Assembly: GCA_001404055.1 (NCBI GenBank)
Contig: CXTY01000039.1
Location: forward strand, 124,001 to 188,000
Reading direction: 5' to 3'
DNA: 64,000 bases
From: Roseibium album
GTDB taxonomy: Bacteria > Pseudomonadota > Alphaproteobacteria > Rhizobiales > Stappiaceae
The position numbers and the translations under genes were made by a program. Below, piece by piece: positions 15,500-23,995 of the stretch. Position 1 is the first letter of the stretch, and the number at the start of each line of letters is the position of its first letter. Under the pieces are notes generated by a model that searched no databases, was not told where the DNA came from, and was given only the letters and a program-made list of their open reading frames with translations.

Positions 15500-17497
15500 T
15501 TACGCGGCTTGCATCTGGCTTTTTGAGACAATCCTTACAACATCGGCCATGATATCAGTGAGCTGAAAGTCTTTCGGCGTGTAGACGGCAGCAACTCCTA
15601 AACCCCTCAGCTGAATCTCATCTTCCTCGGGAATGATTCCACCCACGACAACCGGAATATCACTTGCACCTGCACTATGAAGTCTGTCCACGACATCTCG
15701 CACAAGGGCTAGATGTGAGCCGGACAGAATGGAAAGTCCGATGACATGTACATCTTCTTCCACCGCGGCATTGACGATCTGTGCAGGTGTTAGACGAATT
15801 CCTTCGTAAACAACTTCCATTCCACAGTCCCGGGCCCTGACCGCGATCTGTTCTGCCCCATTTGAATGACCATCCAGACCTGGTTTACCGACGAGAAATT
15901 TAAGACGACGACCAAGCTTTTCCGAGACGGCTTCCACGTCTTGGCGCACGGCGCCCAGATCACCCACATCGTCACGAACCGCCTGACCAACACCGGTCGG
16001 AGCACGATATTCTCCAAATACCTCACGCAATATCCGGCCCCACTCACCAGTCGTGACACCCGCCTTGGCCGCCGCGATGGAGGGTTCCATGATGTTCCTA
16101 CCTTCTTGGGCAGCCGATTTGAGCTCGGCCAGTGCGGCTTCGGCCTGGGCCTCGTTCCGCTCGCACCGCCAGACCTTAAGCTTCGCGACAGCTTCTTCTT
16201 CAACGTGCTCCGGAACGGTAAGAATGCCGCCATCTTCTCCTGAAGCCAGTGGGGAGGGTTCGCTTTCGTTCCATTTGTTGACGCCAACGACCACCTGTTC
16301 GCCCACCTCGATCCCGGCAAGGCGCGCGGAGTTGGATTCAACGAGTTTGCGCTTCATGTAGCTGGAGTCCACCGCTGCAACAGCCCCACCCATAGCTTCG
16401 ATCCGGGATAGCTCTTCCCGGGCCTCTTCTTTCAACGCCTCGACTTTGCGCGTAATTTCAGAAGACCCTTCGAAAATGTCCGCATATTCGAGGAGATCCG
16501 TTTCGTAAGCGACAATCTGCTGCATACGCAGGGACCATTGCTGATCAAATGGTCGCGGCAAGCCCAGCGCCTCATTCCAGGCTGGTAACTGAACAGCGCG
16601 CGCACGTGCGTTCTTGGAAAGTACCACGGCCAGCATTTCAATCAGGATGCGATAAACATTGTTTTCAGGTTGTTGCTCGGTAAGTCCAAGCGAGTTCACC
16701 TGAACACCGTAGCGAAAACGCCGATAACGTTCTTCTTCGACGCCGTAGCGCTCCCTGCATATCTCGTCCCAGAGTTCGGTAAAGGCGCGCATCTTGCACA
16801 TCTCGGTAATGAACCGCATTCCGGCGTTGACAAAAAACGAGATCCGGCCGACGGCCTTGGGGAAATCTTCTTCCGGGATGGCACCGCTGGCTCTTATTGA
16901 GTCCAGAATGGCGATAGCGGTAGCCAGCGCAAAGGACAGCTCCTGAACTGGTGTCGCGCCCGCTTCCTGCAGATGGTAGGAGCAGACATTCATCGGATTC
17001 CACTTGGGCATGTTGGAGTATGTCCAGGCGATGACATCCGTGGTCAGCCTCAGAGAAGGCGCCGGTGGGAATACATAAGTTCCGCGCGACAGATATTCCT
17101 TGATGATGTCGTTCTGCGTCGTGCCGGACAAAAGCGTTCGGTCTGCACCCTGCTCATCAGCCGCCGCAATGTAAAGCGCAAGCAGCCAAGGCGCCGTCGC
17201 ATTGATTGTCATGGAGGTATTCATGCGCTCCAGCGGGATCTCCTGAAACAGAGCGCGCATGTCGCCCAAGTGCGCCACAGGCACACCCACTTTGCCAACT
17301 TCCCCCTGCGCTAGAAGATCGTCGGGGTCGTACCCGGTCTGCGTCGGAAGATCGAAGGCAACCGACAGGCCGGTTTGGCCCTTGGCGAGATTGCTCCGAT
17401 AAAGCTTGTTTGATTCGGCGGCTGTTGAATGCCCCGCATAGGTTCGGAAAATCCAGGGACGGTCGCGCTCCGATCCGGTCTCACCTGCTGCACTCAT
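15500..17497 (-). CDS. ecm: Ethylmalonyl-CoA mutase
   Basis: This 665-residue coenzyme B12-dependent mutase converts (2R)-ethylmalonyl-CoA to methylsuccinyl-CoA in the ethylmalonyl-CoA pathway. The N-terminal barrel contains RTYAGHSTAAESNKLYRSNL, FDLPTQTGYDPDD and MNTSMTINATAPWLLALYIA. The C-terminal B12-binding domain carries the base-off motif DGHSNG in LVGKPGLDGHSNGAEQIA and SILSGSHLALV. The single-chain length and the FDLPTQTGYD signature resemble Ecm/MeaA rather than the larger methylmalonyl-CoA mutase. It lies back to back with ccr, the preceding enzyme of the pathway, which strongly supports the choice. The start has GGAGG-like sequence upstream. Confidence 0.93.
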   Translation of the reverse strand: MSAAGETGSERDRPWIFRTYAGHSTAAESNKLYRSNLAKGQTGLSVAFDLPTQTGYDPDDLLAQGEVGKVGVPVAHLGDMRALFQEIPLERMNTSMTINATAPWLLALYIAAADEQGADRTLLSGTTQNDIIKEYLSRGTYVFPPAPSLRLTTDVIAWTYSNMPKWNPMNVCSYHLQEAGATPVQELSFALATAIAILDSIRASGAIPEEDFPKAVGRISFFVNAGMRFITEMCKMRAFTELWDEICRERYGVEEERYRRFRYGVQVNSLGLTEQQPENNVYRILIEMLAVVLSKNARARAVQLPAWNEALGLPRPFDQQWSLRMQQIVAYETDLLEYADIFEGSSEITRKVEALKEEAREELSRIEAMGGAVAAVDSSYMKRKLVESNSARLAGIEVGEQVVVGVNKWNESEPSPLASGEDGGILTVPEHVEEEAVAKLKVWRCERNEAQAEAALAELKSAAQEGRNIMEPSIAAAKAGVTTGEWGRILREVFGEYRAPTGVGQAVRDDVGDLGAVRQDVEAVSEKLGRRLKFLVGKPGLDGHSNGAEQIAVRARDCGMEVVYEGIRLTPAQIVNAAVEEDVHVIGLSILSGSHLALVRDVVDRLHSAGASDIPVVVGGIIPEEDEIQLRGLGVAAVYTPKDFQLTDIMADVVRIVSKSQMQAA

Positions 17498-17698
17498 GCC
17501 GCTTCTCCTCCTAAGGCCTTTTTCCGCCTGTTTTATTCTGACTTTTCAGCCCGCATTCCGCCGCATCTCCCCATCCGGCAGAAGTGTGCCGGATATTACG
17601 CGCCTGCGAAACCCCTCTGTGCAATGCAAAATATGCTTGGCATTAAAACGCAAGTTAAGCAATAGTCGTATAGATCAGTGTAACTTTTTGAACAATAG

Positions 17699-17738
17699 TT
17701 GCGCAAAATTGGGTTTTCGCCCAAATTGGTTTTGTGCA
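17699..17738. promoter_or_regulatory. Nested inverted repeats upstream of ccr
   Basis: The ecm-ccr gap contains TTGCGCAA (17699-17706, a perfect 8-bp palindrome). It overlaps a larger symmetrical element: GCGCAAAA, TTGGG, loop TTTTCG, CCCAA, spacer and TTTTGTGC. It is 43-83 bp before the ccr start. Further GCAAAATATGC and CGCAAG-like pieces lie just upstream. It is a candidate operator for the pathway regulator; the identity of that regulator is not encoded here. Confidence 0.5.
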
Positions 17739-17781
17739 GGTGCGAAGTTCTGCGGGATAATGAAAGCCCTGGGAGGGGAGA

Positions 17782-19077
17782 ATGACAGCAACAGCCGAAG
17801 CAAATGACAATCGAACACTGGGAGAAGCTCCGGTGAAAGATCTATATGAAATAGGAGAGCTCCCACCGCTCGGTCATGTTCCGAAAAACATGTATGCCTG
17901 GGCTATTCGCCGAGACCGTCACGGTGCGCCAGAACAAGCAATGAAGCTTGAAGTCGTTCCGACATGGGAACTCGACAGCAACGAGGTTCTCGTGCTCGTC
18001 ATGGCCGCTGGCGTCAACTACAACGGCATTTGGGCCGGACTTGGAGAGCCCATCAGCCCGTTTGACGGGCATGGCGCTCCGTACCATATCGCGGGTTCTG
18101 ATGCTTCCGGCATCGTCTGGGCTGTCGGCGACAAGGTAAAGCGCTGGAAAGTTGGCGACGAAGTCGTCATTCACTGTAACCAGGACAATGGTGACGACGA
18201 AGAGTGCAATGGGGGCGACCCGATGTTCTCAACGTCACAGCGCATCTGGGGCTATGAAACGCCTGACGGCTCCTTTTCCCAATTTACCCGCGTTCAGGCG
18301 CAGCAGCTCATGCCGCGCCCCAAGCATCTGACCTGGGAGGAAAGCGCCTGTTACACGCTGACACTCGCAACAGCCTACCGCATGTTGTTCGGTCACCATC
18401 CGCACGAATTGAAGCCTGGCCAGAATGTTCTGGTCTGGGGCGCATCCGGCGGCCTCGGATCTTACGCCATCCAGCTGATTACAGCAGCTGGTGCAAATGC
18501 CATTGGCGTGATTTCCGATGAAGACAAACGCCAGTTTGTCATGGACCTTGGCGCCAAGGGTGTACTCAATCGCAAGGACTTCAACTGCTGGGGTCAGTTG
18601 CCGAAGGTAAATTCTCCCGAATATGCCGAATGGTTCAAGGAAGTGCGGAAATTCGGCAAGGCAATCTGGGACATCAGCGGCAAAGGCAACAATGTCGATA
18701 TTGTCTTTGAACATCCCGGCGAAGCAACCTTCCCGGTTTCGACATTCGTCTGCAAAAAGGGTGGCATGGTTGTTATCTGCGCCGGAACATCGGGCTTCAA
18801 CTGCACGTTTGATGTTCGCTACATGTGGATGCACCAGAAGCGTCTTCAAGGATCTCACTTTGCCCATCTGAAGCAGGCGTCTTCTGCCAACAAGCTGATG
18901 ATCGAGCGGCGTATCGACCCTTATATGTCGGAAGTGTTCCCATGGGATCAGATCCCGCAGGCCCATACCAAAATGTGGAAGAACCAGCATGCGCCGGGCA
19001 ACATGTCCGTGCTTGTTTGCGCTCCCACAACAGGCCTCAGAACTTTTGAAGACGTTCAGGAAGCCTGCAAACGCTAG
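17782..19077 (+). CDS. ccr: Crotonyl-CoA carboxylase/reductase
   Basis: This 431-residue enzyme of the medium-chain dehydrogenase superfamily reduces crotonyl-CoA with NADPH while fixing CO2, giving (2S)-ethylmalonyl-CoA, the defining step of the ethylmalonyl-CoA pathway. Typical Ccr segments are the N-terminal LYEIGELPPLGHVPKNMYAW, AGVNYNGIWAGLGEP, the Rossmann motif VLVWGASGGLGSYAIQLI and the long insertion FNCWGQLPKVNSPEYAEWFK. The C-terminal half has MWMHQKRLQGSHFAHLKQAS. The length is the family norm and distinguishes it from ordinary quinone reductases. It is divergent from ecm, and a strong terminator follows. Confidence 0.97.
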   Translation: MTATAEANDNRTLGEAPVKDLYEIGELPPLGHVPKNMYAWAIRRDRHGAPEQAMKLEVVPTWELDSNEVLVLVMAAGVNYNGIWAGLGEPISPFDGHGAPYHIAGSDASGIVWAVGDKVKRWKVGDEVVIHCNQDNGDDEECNGGDPMFSTSQRIWGYETPDGSFSQFTRVQAQQLMPRPKHLTWEESACYTLTLATAYRMLFGHHPHELKPGQNVLVWGASGGLGSYAIQLITAAGANAIGVISDEDKRQFVMDLGAKGVLNRKDFNCWGQLPKVNSPEYAEWFKEVRKFGKAIWDISGKGNNVDIVFEHPGEATFPVSTFVCKKGGMVVICAGTSGFNCTFDVRYMWMHQKRLQGSHFAHLKQASSANKLMIERRIDPYMSEVFPWDQIPQAHTKMWKNQHAPGNMSVLVCAPTTGLRTFEDVQEACKR

Positions 19078-19132
19078 TTACGGTTCCTCCCCGAAGGCTT
19101 GGGCAAAACCCAAAAGCCTCAATGCAGCCTTG

Positions 19133-19161
19133 CCAGCCCGTTCCTCACGGGCTGGTTTTTT
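19133..19161 (+). terminator. Rho-independent terminator after ccr
   Basis: CCAGCCCG-TTCCTCA-CGGGCTGG followed by six T is an 8-bp perfect stem beginning 56 nt after the ccr stop. A second, imperfect inverted repeat (AGGCTTGGG...CCCAAAAGCCT) precedes it. The rest of the gap to 19468 contains no gene that I can support. Confidence 0.92.
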
Positions 19162-19468
19162 GATTTTACTAACAGCTTCATGATTACACAGACCGTCACA
19201 GATATGCGTACCAGTTTGTTTGTGAAAGGTTTTTCCAGGAAATCTTGAACGCCAAAATAATTCAGCTTCTCTTCTGAAGCCGCACTGAGGTCGTTTGACA
19301 TCGGACTTCATATTCGCACTCGGTTTGCCAGAGTGCACGCCCACCGATTTTTCAGACGATCGAAGTGACATCTGCAAATATAACAGCCCCAATTCTGCTG
19401 CGATTAAATCGCAGATTCTGATAAACCATTCCGAATCGATTTCCGCGCTCAAAGACAGACAGGTGCCA

Positions 19469-20008
19469 ATGCCTCTCATTTCCCGAAAGTCCAAACTGAA
19501 ATTGCAGTTGGCATTCAGCACCCTGGCCTTGCTCGTGCTTGCGGGTTGCATGAGCGATCGCCTGCAGACACCGCCCTTCTACCAGGATCTGGCGCGGGTG
19601 GATGGTCAGGTTGACGCTGCGACCGCTGCCCAGATGATTTCACAGTACCGGATCAACAATGGGCTCTCAGCGGTCTCGCCAGATCCTCAATTGTCGGCAA
19701 TCGCCAAGACTCAAGCCCAAGCGATGGCAGCTGCAGGCACGGTAAAGGCGTCGCTGGCACCAAACCAGCAGCTGGCCACCCGCATGGCGTCAATCGGTGA
19801 ACCAAAAACCGCGGCTGCGGAAAATGTCAGCGCCGGCTACCGCACATTCGCCGAAGCCTTTTCCGGTTGGCGTGAATCACCAAACCATAACGATGTTCTG
19901 TTGACCAAAGACGCCACACGCCTTGGCATAGCGACGGCTTATTCGCCTAACGCCAAGCACAAGGTATTCTGGTCACTCGTCATGGCAGCACCAAGACCCG
20001 GGCAGTAG
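19469..20008 (+). CDS. CAP-domain lipoprotein
   Basis: This 179-residue exported protein begins at an ATG with AGG 5 nt upstream; the longer frame from 19295 has no family support. The N-terminus is a lipoprotein signal (LKLQLAFSTLALLVLAGCM, lipobox LAGC near residue 27). The rest is a CAP/SCP domain: AAQMISQYRINNGLSAVSPD, LSAIAKTQAQAMAA, AAENVSAGYRTFAEAFSGWR, SPNHNDVLLTKDATRLGIAT. Bacterial CAP proteins are secreted or surface proteins of mostly unknown function. It converges on the SH3b gene with a 6-bp gap. Confidence 0.88.
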   Translation: MPLISRKSKLKLQLAFSTLALLVLAGCMSDRLQTPPFYQDLARVDGQVDAATAAQMISQYRINNGLSAVSPDPQLSAIAKTQAQAMAAAGTVKASLAPNQQLATRMASIGEPKTAAAENVSAGYRTFAEAFSGWRESPNHNDVLLTKDATRLGIATAYSPNAKHKVFWSLVMAAPRPGQ

Positions 20009-20014
20009 TCCTGT

Positions 20015-20431
20015 TTAGTAATAGCGACGAGGGTAACGCGGATAGGGCCGGATTGGCTGCACGGCGACCGGCGGGCGCGTATAGATCGGATAGTTCCGAT
20101 TGTATCGCGGCACACCGATATAGACACCGGCACTGGGGATCGGACGACCATAATAGGCGCCGTTGCCGCCATAGCTCAGGTATTTTCCAGACACCCAGCC
20201 TTTGGCATTTGCAAAGGCGGCATCACACCATCTGAAATCAGCAGTGCATCCAAATACCGTCACGCCGCCGGCGCGCGGTACTGTCGTGATGACGGGATAA
20301 TTCGTGCTCGGACCGGTTCGCATGTTCAAGTTGGCGGTCGTATAGGCAATAGCTGGCCGGGATTGCGCAAGCGCAGGCACCGACATCATGGCGACGGCCA
20401 TTAACGCCAATGGCAAGCGGATAAACATCAT
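20015..20431 (-). CDS. Secreted SH3b-domain protein
   Basis: This 138-residue protein has a signal peptide (MMFIRLPLALMAVAMMSVPA, cleavage after ALA) and one bacterial SH3 domain (about residues 28-85: TTANLNMRTGPSTNYPVITT, then CTADFRWCDAAFANAKGWVS). The two Cys could form a disulfide. The tail is rich in Tyr, Pro and Arg (RPYPRYPRRYY), a low-complexity extension common in rhizobial relatives. SH3b domains bind cell-wall or protein ligands, so a periplasmic envelope role is likely but unproven. It is transcribed convergently with the CAP lipoprotein gene. Confidence 0.85.
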   Translation of the reverse strand: MMFIRLPLALMAVAMMSVPALAQSRPAIAYTTANLNMRTGPSTNYPVITTVPRAGGVTVFGCTADFRWCDAAFANAKGWVSGKYLSYGGNGAYYGRPIPSAGVYIGVPRYNRNYPIYTRPPVAVQPIRPYPRYPRRYY

Positions 20432-20605
20432 TAACTCTCCGAATTAGGCACCCCGACACGCGGCAGATGTGGGTACACAACATGGCAAAAATATAGCAAG
20501 GTGGACAAACGCACCGCGAGACGTACCGCAATGCGCATTTGAGACTTGATTCCTGCCTGCCTCCCCGGCTTGATAGAACCGGATTTTCAAGGGGCACGGG
20601 CAAAA

Positions 20606-21097
20606 ATGAAAACAATTCGAAAAACTGTTTCGCTGCTTGTCACTGCGATTGCTTTCCTTGTGGCAACACAGGCGGCTGCGAACGCGTTTGACGCGCATGC
20701 GGGTTATTACTATCCGGAACCACAAACGCGGGAGTCGTATGTAACCGAAGTTACCATCGCACCTGATGCGAACAAACGCTCGCGCGCTGCGTTTGTTATC
20801 GGCCTCGCCGCGCAACACTCCAAACAGAACCATGCAGTCGGGTATCACCTGTTTGCCAAGGGCGGCGATCTGGAAAAACTCATCATTGTTGCGACCGGTG
20901 ATGGCCAATACAATACGCTCTACCGGCTTAGAGCACTCTTGGCGTCACTAACGTCCATGGCCCGCGCAACAGAGCTTTTCTCCCGCACGAACAATCCTCA
21001 GGATTTGAATTTTCTGGATTTCTGCAAATTGATCGGCTTCAAGCAGGTAACGGTGAGCAATGGCAAGGATGTCGCTCACCAGATCAAGATTCAGTAG
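20606..21097 (+). CDS. Exported protein of unknown function, rhizobial family
   Basis: This 163-residue protein starts at the ATG preceded by GGGG-containing sequence. It has a signal peptide (MKTIRKTVSLLVTAIAFLVA, cleavage near ANA). The mature part contains FDAHAGYYYPEPQTRESYVT, FVIGLAAQHSKQ, DLEKLIIVATGDGQYNTLYR and DFCKLIGFKQVTVSNGKDVAHQI. I recognise this as a family widespread in Rhizobiales that is often labelled, I think wrongly, as molybdopterin-guanine dinucleotide biosynthesis protein A. No MobA nucleotide-binding motif is visible. Two related annotations (exported, conserved) are safe; function is unknown. Confidence 0.75.
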   Translation: MKTIRKTVSLLVTAIAFLVATQAAANAFDAHAGYYYPEPQTRESYVTEVTIAPDANKRSRAAFVIGLAAQHSKQNHAVGYHLFAKGGDLEKLIIVATGDGQYNTLYRLRALLASLTSMARATELFSRTNNPQDLNFLDFCKLIGFKQVTVSNGKDVAHQIKIQ

Positions 21098-21159
21098 TCA
21101 CGATTTCCGGCTTGAAAGAGAGGCAGCGGTTTTTGGACCGCTGCCACAGTCGCTCGACG

Positions 21160-21891
21160 TTATCGTTTCAATTTGCCTTTAAGCCAATCGCGATACTGCG
21201 ACTTGGTCCCGAAAAAAGCATTCCGGTCCACATCACCCCTGATGCCGGGTACGCGGCCCTCGGCTGTATATTGCCAGAACACCCAGTCGTCGCGCTGGTC
21301 GTAAATGTTGTTCGGGTAACTGGCGACAGACCGTAGCCAGAATTGCTCGCCCTTCAAGGCGCCAACCAGGCGGTCCCTGTGGAAGTCGACTGAAGAATAG
21401 ATAACCGGCCGCTTGCCATAGTGGCGCTCCATCTCATCCAGAAAGATCTTCATATCCCGGACAATTTGTGACCTTCCAGGTCGTTTTTGACAAGTCTTGG
21501 AGTGTGCGTTCCATTCCATGTCCAGAACGAGTGGAATTGCTTGCGGGTCGACAGGAATGATTTCCTTGACCCAGGTTATCTGTTCTTCGACCGGTCGGCA
21601 GAAATAATAGAAATGATAGGCGCCACGCGGCACACCGGCTTTTCGTGCACCGACCCAGTTGTCAACAAAGCGGGGATCGACATGATCTCCCCCTTCCGTT
21701 GCCTTGATCCAGGCAAAGGCAACGCCTGACCGCTTCACTTCATTCCAATCGATATCACCCTGCCAGCGTGAGATATCAATACCGTGAACGGCAAAATCTT
21801 CTGGTGTCGGATCCGGAAAATCATAAGCTGCGCATGAGCTTAAAAAGATAAATCCGATGGTTGAGCAAAACGACTTTATCAATGCCAGCAC
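21160..21891 (-). CDS. GH25 lysozyme-like lipoprotein
   Basis: This 243-residue protein has a glycoside hydrolase family 25 domain, which cleaves the MurNAc-GlcNAc bond of peptidoglycan. The catalytic-face residues are in HGIDISRWQGDIDW (Asp), AWIKATEGGDHVDPRF (Glu) and PLVLDMEWNAH (the DxE pair). The N-terminus is hydrophobic and ends FLSSC, a plausible lipobox near residue 20. The C-terminal FWQYTAEGRVPGIRGDVDRN is standard for the family. Lipidation would place it on the periplasmic face of a membrane, suggesting cell-wall remodelling rather than lysis. No holin or phage gene is nearby. Confidence 0.9.
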   Translation of the reverse strand: MLALIKSFCSTIGFIFLSSCAAYDFPDPTPEDFAVHGIDISRWQGDIDWNEVKRSGVAFAWIKATEGGDHVDPRFVDNWVGARKAGVPRGAYHFYYFCRPVEEQITWVKEIIPVDPQAIPLVLDMEWNAHSKTCQKRPGRSQIVRDMKIFLDEMERHYGKRPVIYSSVDFHRDRLVGALKGEQFWLRSVASYPNNIYDQRDDWVFWQYTAEGRVPGIRGDVDRNAFFGTKSQYRDWLKGKLKR

Positions 21892-22184
21892 GGCGTCCTC
21901 GGCAAGGTTAAGAATGACCTGATTTCACCGCTCAAAATGCGCGGGATTTCCTAACGGACAATGGACAAATTTACGAATACTGCGCAAAAACACGTAACCA
22001 ACCACGCCCAACAGCGCCAATAGGGCTGCATTGCGGCAGCAGAAAGACGCAACTGGAATTTCATGCCTGAATTCACAGGCGTGGTGCGAGATACCACATT
22101 CCGTCAAATCGTTGACGAAGTCATTGCACTCACGAGCCGAATCCTTATGACTTGGCGGACTGGAACCAGCATGGCAAGGATCTC

Positions 22185-22994
22185 ATGACCGATCGGCTTA
22201 AACTCGTTACCTGGAACATCAATTCCGTCCGGCTGCGCATGCCGATCGTGGAACAGCTGATCGAGGAAGTCGCACCGGATGTGATTTGCCTGCAGGAGAC
22301 CAAGTGCCCGGATGCAAATTTCCCGGAAAACGCGTTCCGGAAGGCCGGTTTTGAGCATATGGCCATCAATGGTCAAAAAGGCTATCACGGGGTCGCAACG
22401 ATTTCCAAACTGCCACTGAGCAATGTCGAAAAACGAGAATTCTGCAACATGGGTGATACGCGCCATGTAGCCGCCGATGTACCCTTTAACGGGTCCAGCG
22501 TAAGGGTGCACAATTTCTATGTTCCGGCTGGCGGCGATGAGCCGAACCGTGAAAAAAATCCGAAATTTGGACACAAACTCGACTTCATGGCCGAAATGCA
22601 GGACTGGCTGCAGGGTGAAGAGACAAACCGTCCGGCAGTTCTGGTTGGCGACCTGAACGTCGCGCCTTACGAACAGGATGTCTGGTCACACAAGAAACTT
22701 CTGAAAGTCGTCTCCCATACGCCCATTGAAACAGAACTTTTTGAAAATGTGCGCGAGACAGGCGGCTGGTTGGACGCCATGCGCAAGTTCAGCCCAATGG
22801 AAGAAAAACTCTACACCTGGTGGAGTTACCGGGCAAAGGACTGGTCCAGGGCCGACAAGGGCCGCCGGTTGGACCATGTTTGGGTTTCCGGACCATTGGA
22901 GCCTCATGTGAAGGGCACAACCGTCCTTCGTGAAGCACGCGGCTGGGAAAAACCATCTGATCACGCTCCGGTCATTGCAGAATTCGCGGTCTGA
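22185..22994 (+). CDS. xthA: Exodeoxyribonuclease III
   Basis: This 269-residue AP endonuclease/3'-5' exonuclease of the EEP superfamily acts in base-excision repair. The motifs are KLVTWNINSVRLR (Asn), DVICLQETKCPD (the metal-binding Glu), FNGSSVRVHNFYVPAGGDEP (Tyr), LVGDLNVAPYEQDVW (Asp/Asn) and the terminal PSDHAPVIAEF (Asp-His). The frame extends upstream to a TTG at 22152, but homologues begin near MTDRLKLVTW, so the ATG at 22185 is preferred. This ATG overlaps the stop of a 41-codon upstream frame that I could not validate. Confidence 0.94.
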   Translation: MTDRLKLVTWNINSVRLRMPIVEQLIEEVAPDVICLQETKCPDANFPENAFRKAGFEHMAINGQKGYHGVATISKLPLSNVEKREFCNMGDTRHVAADVPFNGSSVRVHNFYVPAGGDEPNREKNPKFGHKLDFMAEMQDWLQGEETNRPAVLVGDLNVAPYEQDVWSHKKLLKVVSHTPIETELFENVRETGGWLDAMRKFSPMEEKLYTWWSYRAKDWSRADKGRRLDHVWVSGPLEPHVKGTTVLREARGWEKPSDHAPVIAEFAV

Positions 22995-23009
22995 TTTTCT
23001 CGAATTCGG

Positions 23010-23918
23010 TCATGGAGCATAGTCTATTTCGGTGCGGTTTTCGGGCCGCTCTGCCCATTCGAAATAGGTTTTTTGAAGCGTGGAGGTGATTTCTCCAGGG
23101 GCCCCGTTTGAAAAAATATAGTCGTCGATCCTGGTAATCGGCGTCACGCCGCCACCAGAAGTGGTTATAAAAACCTCGTCGCTTTGTTGAAGTTCTTCAA
23201 GCGGCAACGTCCTAACCTCAACGTCCAAACCCAACTCGTTTGCGATATCGAGAACGGTCTGACGGCTAATCCCTTCAAGAACGCCTTTGTCTGGGGTCAC
23301 TAGCCGATTATTTTTGACGACAAAAACGTTGAAACCCGGGCCTTCTGTAACATTGCCGTCGCCATCCAGGAGGATTGTTGTCTCAGCGCCGGCTCCCTTT
23401 GCTTCAAAGAGCCCCCTGGTAAAATCTCCCCATTGGTAGTTTTTAACCCTTGGATCGATGCTGCCTGGAGAAATCCGGCGAACCGACTTGGCAACGTGAA
23501 CATATGCGCCAGCTTCGGCGATCTCGGGACGGATAACGTGGATATACGGCACACACCAGGCAAAAAAGTGGTTGCGACAATCGCGTGGGTCACGTGAGCC
23601 GGGCACCACGTTCACCCCGCGCGATGTCACCATTGCAACATAGGCTTTCCGCAGTCCCGTCGCGGATACCAGAGCCTGTAGAGCCAATTTGATTTCATCT
23701 GCGCTCAGACCCGGGTCGAGGTTCCAGATCTCCATCGATTGGAAAAATCTCTCGAGGTAGTGCTCGAGCCGAAAAAACGCTCCATCCCAGACCGGAACGA
23801 CATCGTAAGTGATGTCCGAGTGGATGAGACCCCAATCATTCACAGGGATGCTTGCCTGCGAAATCGGCATGATCTCACCGGCCATCCAGGCGGCGCCTGT
23901 CGAAAGGTCTGGATGCAT
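23010..23918 (-). CDS. Fold-type IV PLP aminotransferase, probable (R)-amine transaminase
   Basis: This 302-residue class IV aminotransferase uses PLP; the catalytic Lys is in IDPRVKNYQWGDFTRGLFEA near residue 160. The segment THSD/ITYDVVPVWDGAFFRLEH, together with RVKNYQWGD, GDGNVTEGPGFNVFVVK, TPDKGVLEGISRQTV and FITTSGGGVTPITRID, resembles the (R)-selective amine transaminase branch more than branched-chain or D-amino-acid aminotransferases. In that branch the Tyr-x-Val arrangement in ITYDVV helps shape the pocket. It has no operon partner. Fold family is certain; (R)-amine specificity is an inference from remembered family patterns. Confidence 0.85.
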   Translation of the reverse strand: MHPDLSTGAAWMAGEIMPISQASIPVNDWGLIHSDITYDVVPVWDGAFFRLEHYLERFFQSMEIWNLDPGLSADEIKLALQALVSATGLRKAYVAMVTSRGVNVVPGSRDPRDCRNHFFAWCVPYIHVIRPEIAEAGAYVHVAKSVRRISPGSIDPRVKNYQWGDFTRGLFEAKGAGAETTILLDGDGNVTEGPGFNVFVVKNNRLVTPDKGVLEGISRQTVLDIANELGLDVEVRTLPLEELQQSDEVFITTSGGGVTPITRIDDYIFSNGAPGEITSTLQKTYFEWAERPENRTEIDYAP

Positions 23919-23995
23919 GGATGAAACTTTCCTGTCTGGTTTTGTTGCGGCCTGGCAGACATCCCGCCATGCAATGCGCAGGCAGGAACGCTTGA

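Noticed and set aside
22063..22188. A 41-codon plus-strand frame whose stop overlaps the xthA ATG
   Set aside because: The ATGA overlap is tempting as a leader peptide, but the translation resembles nothing known and the ribosome-binding site is poor. Worth a check by ribosome profiling only.
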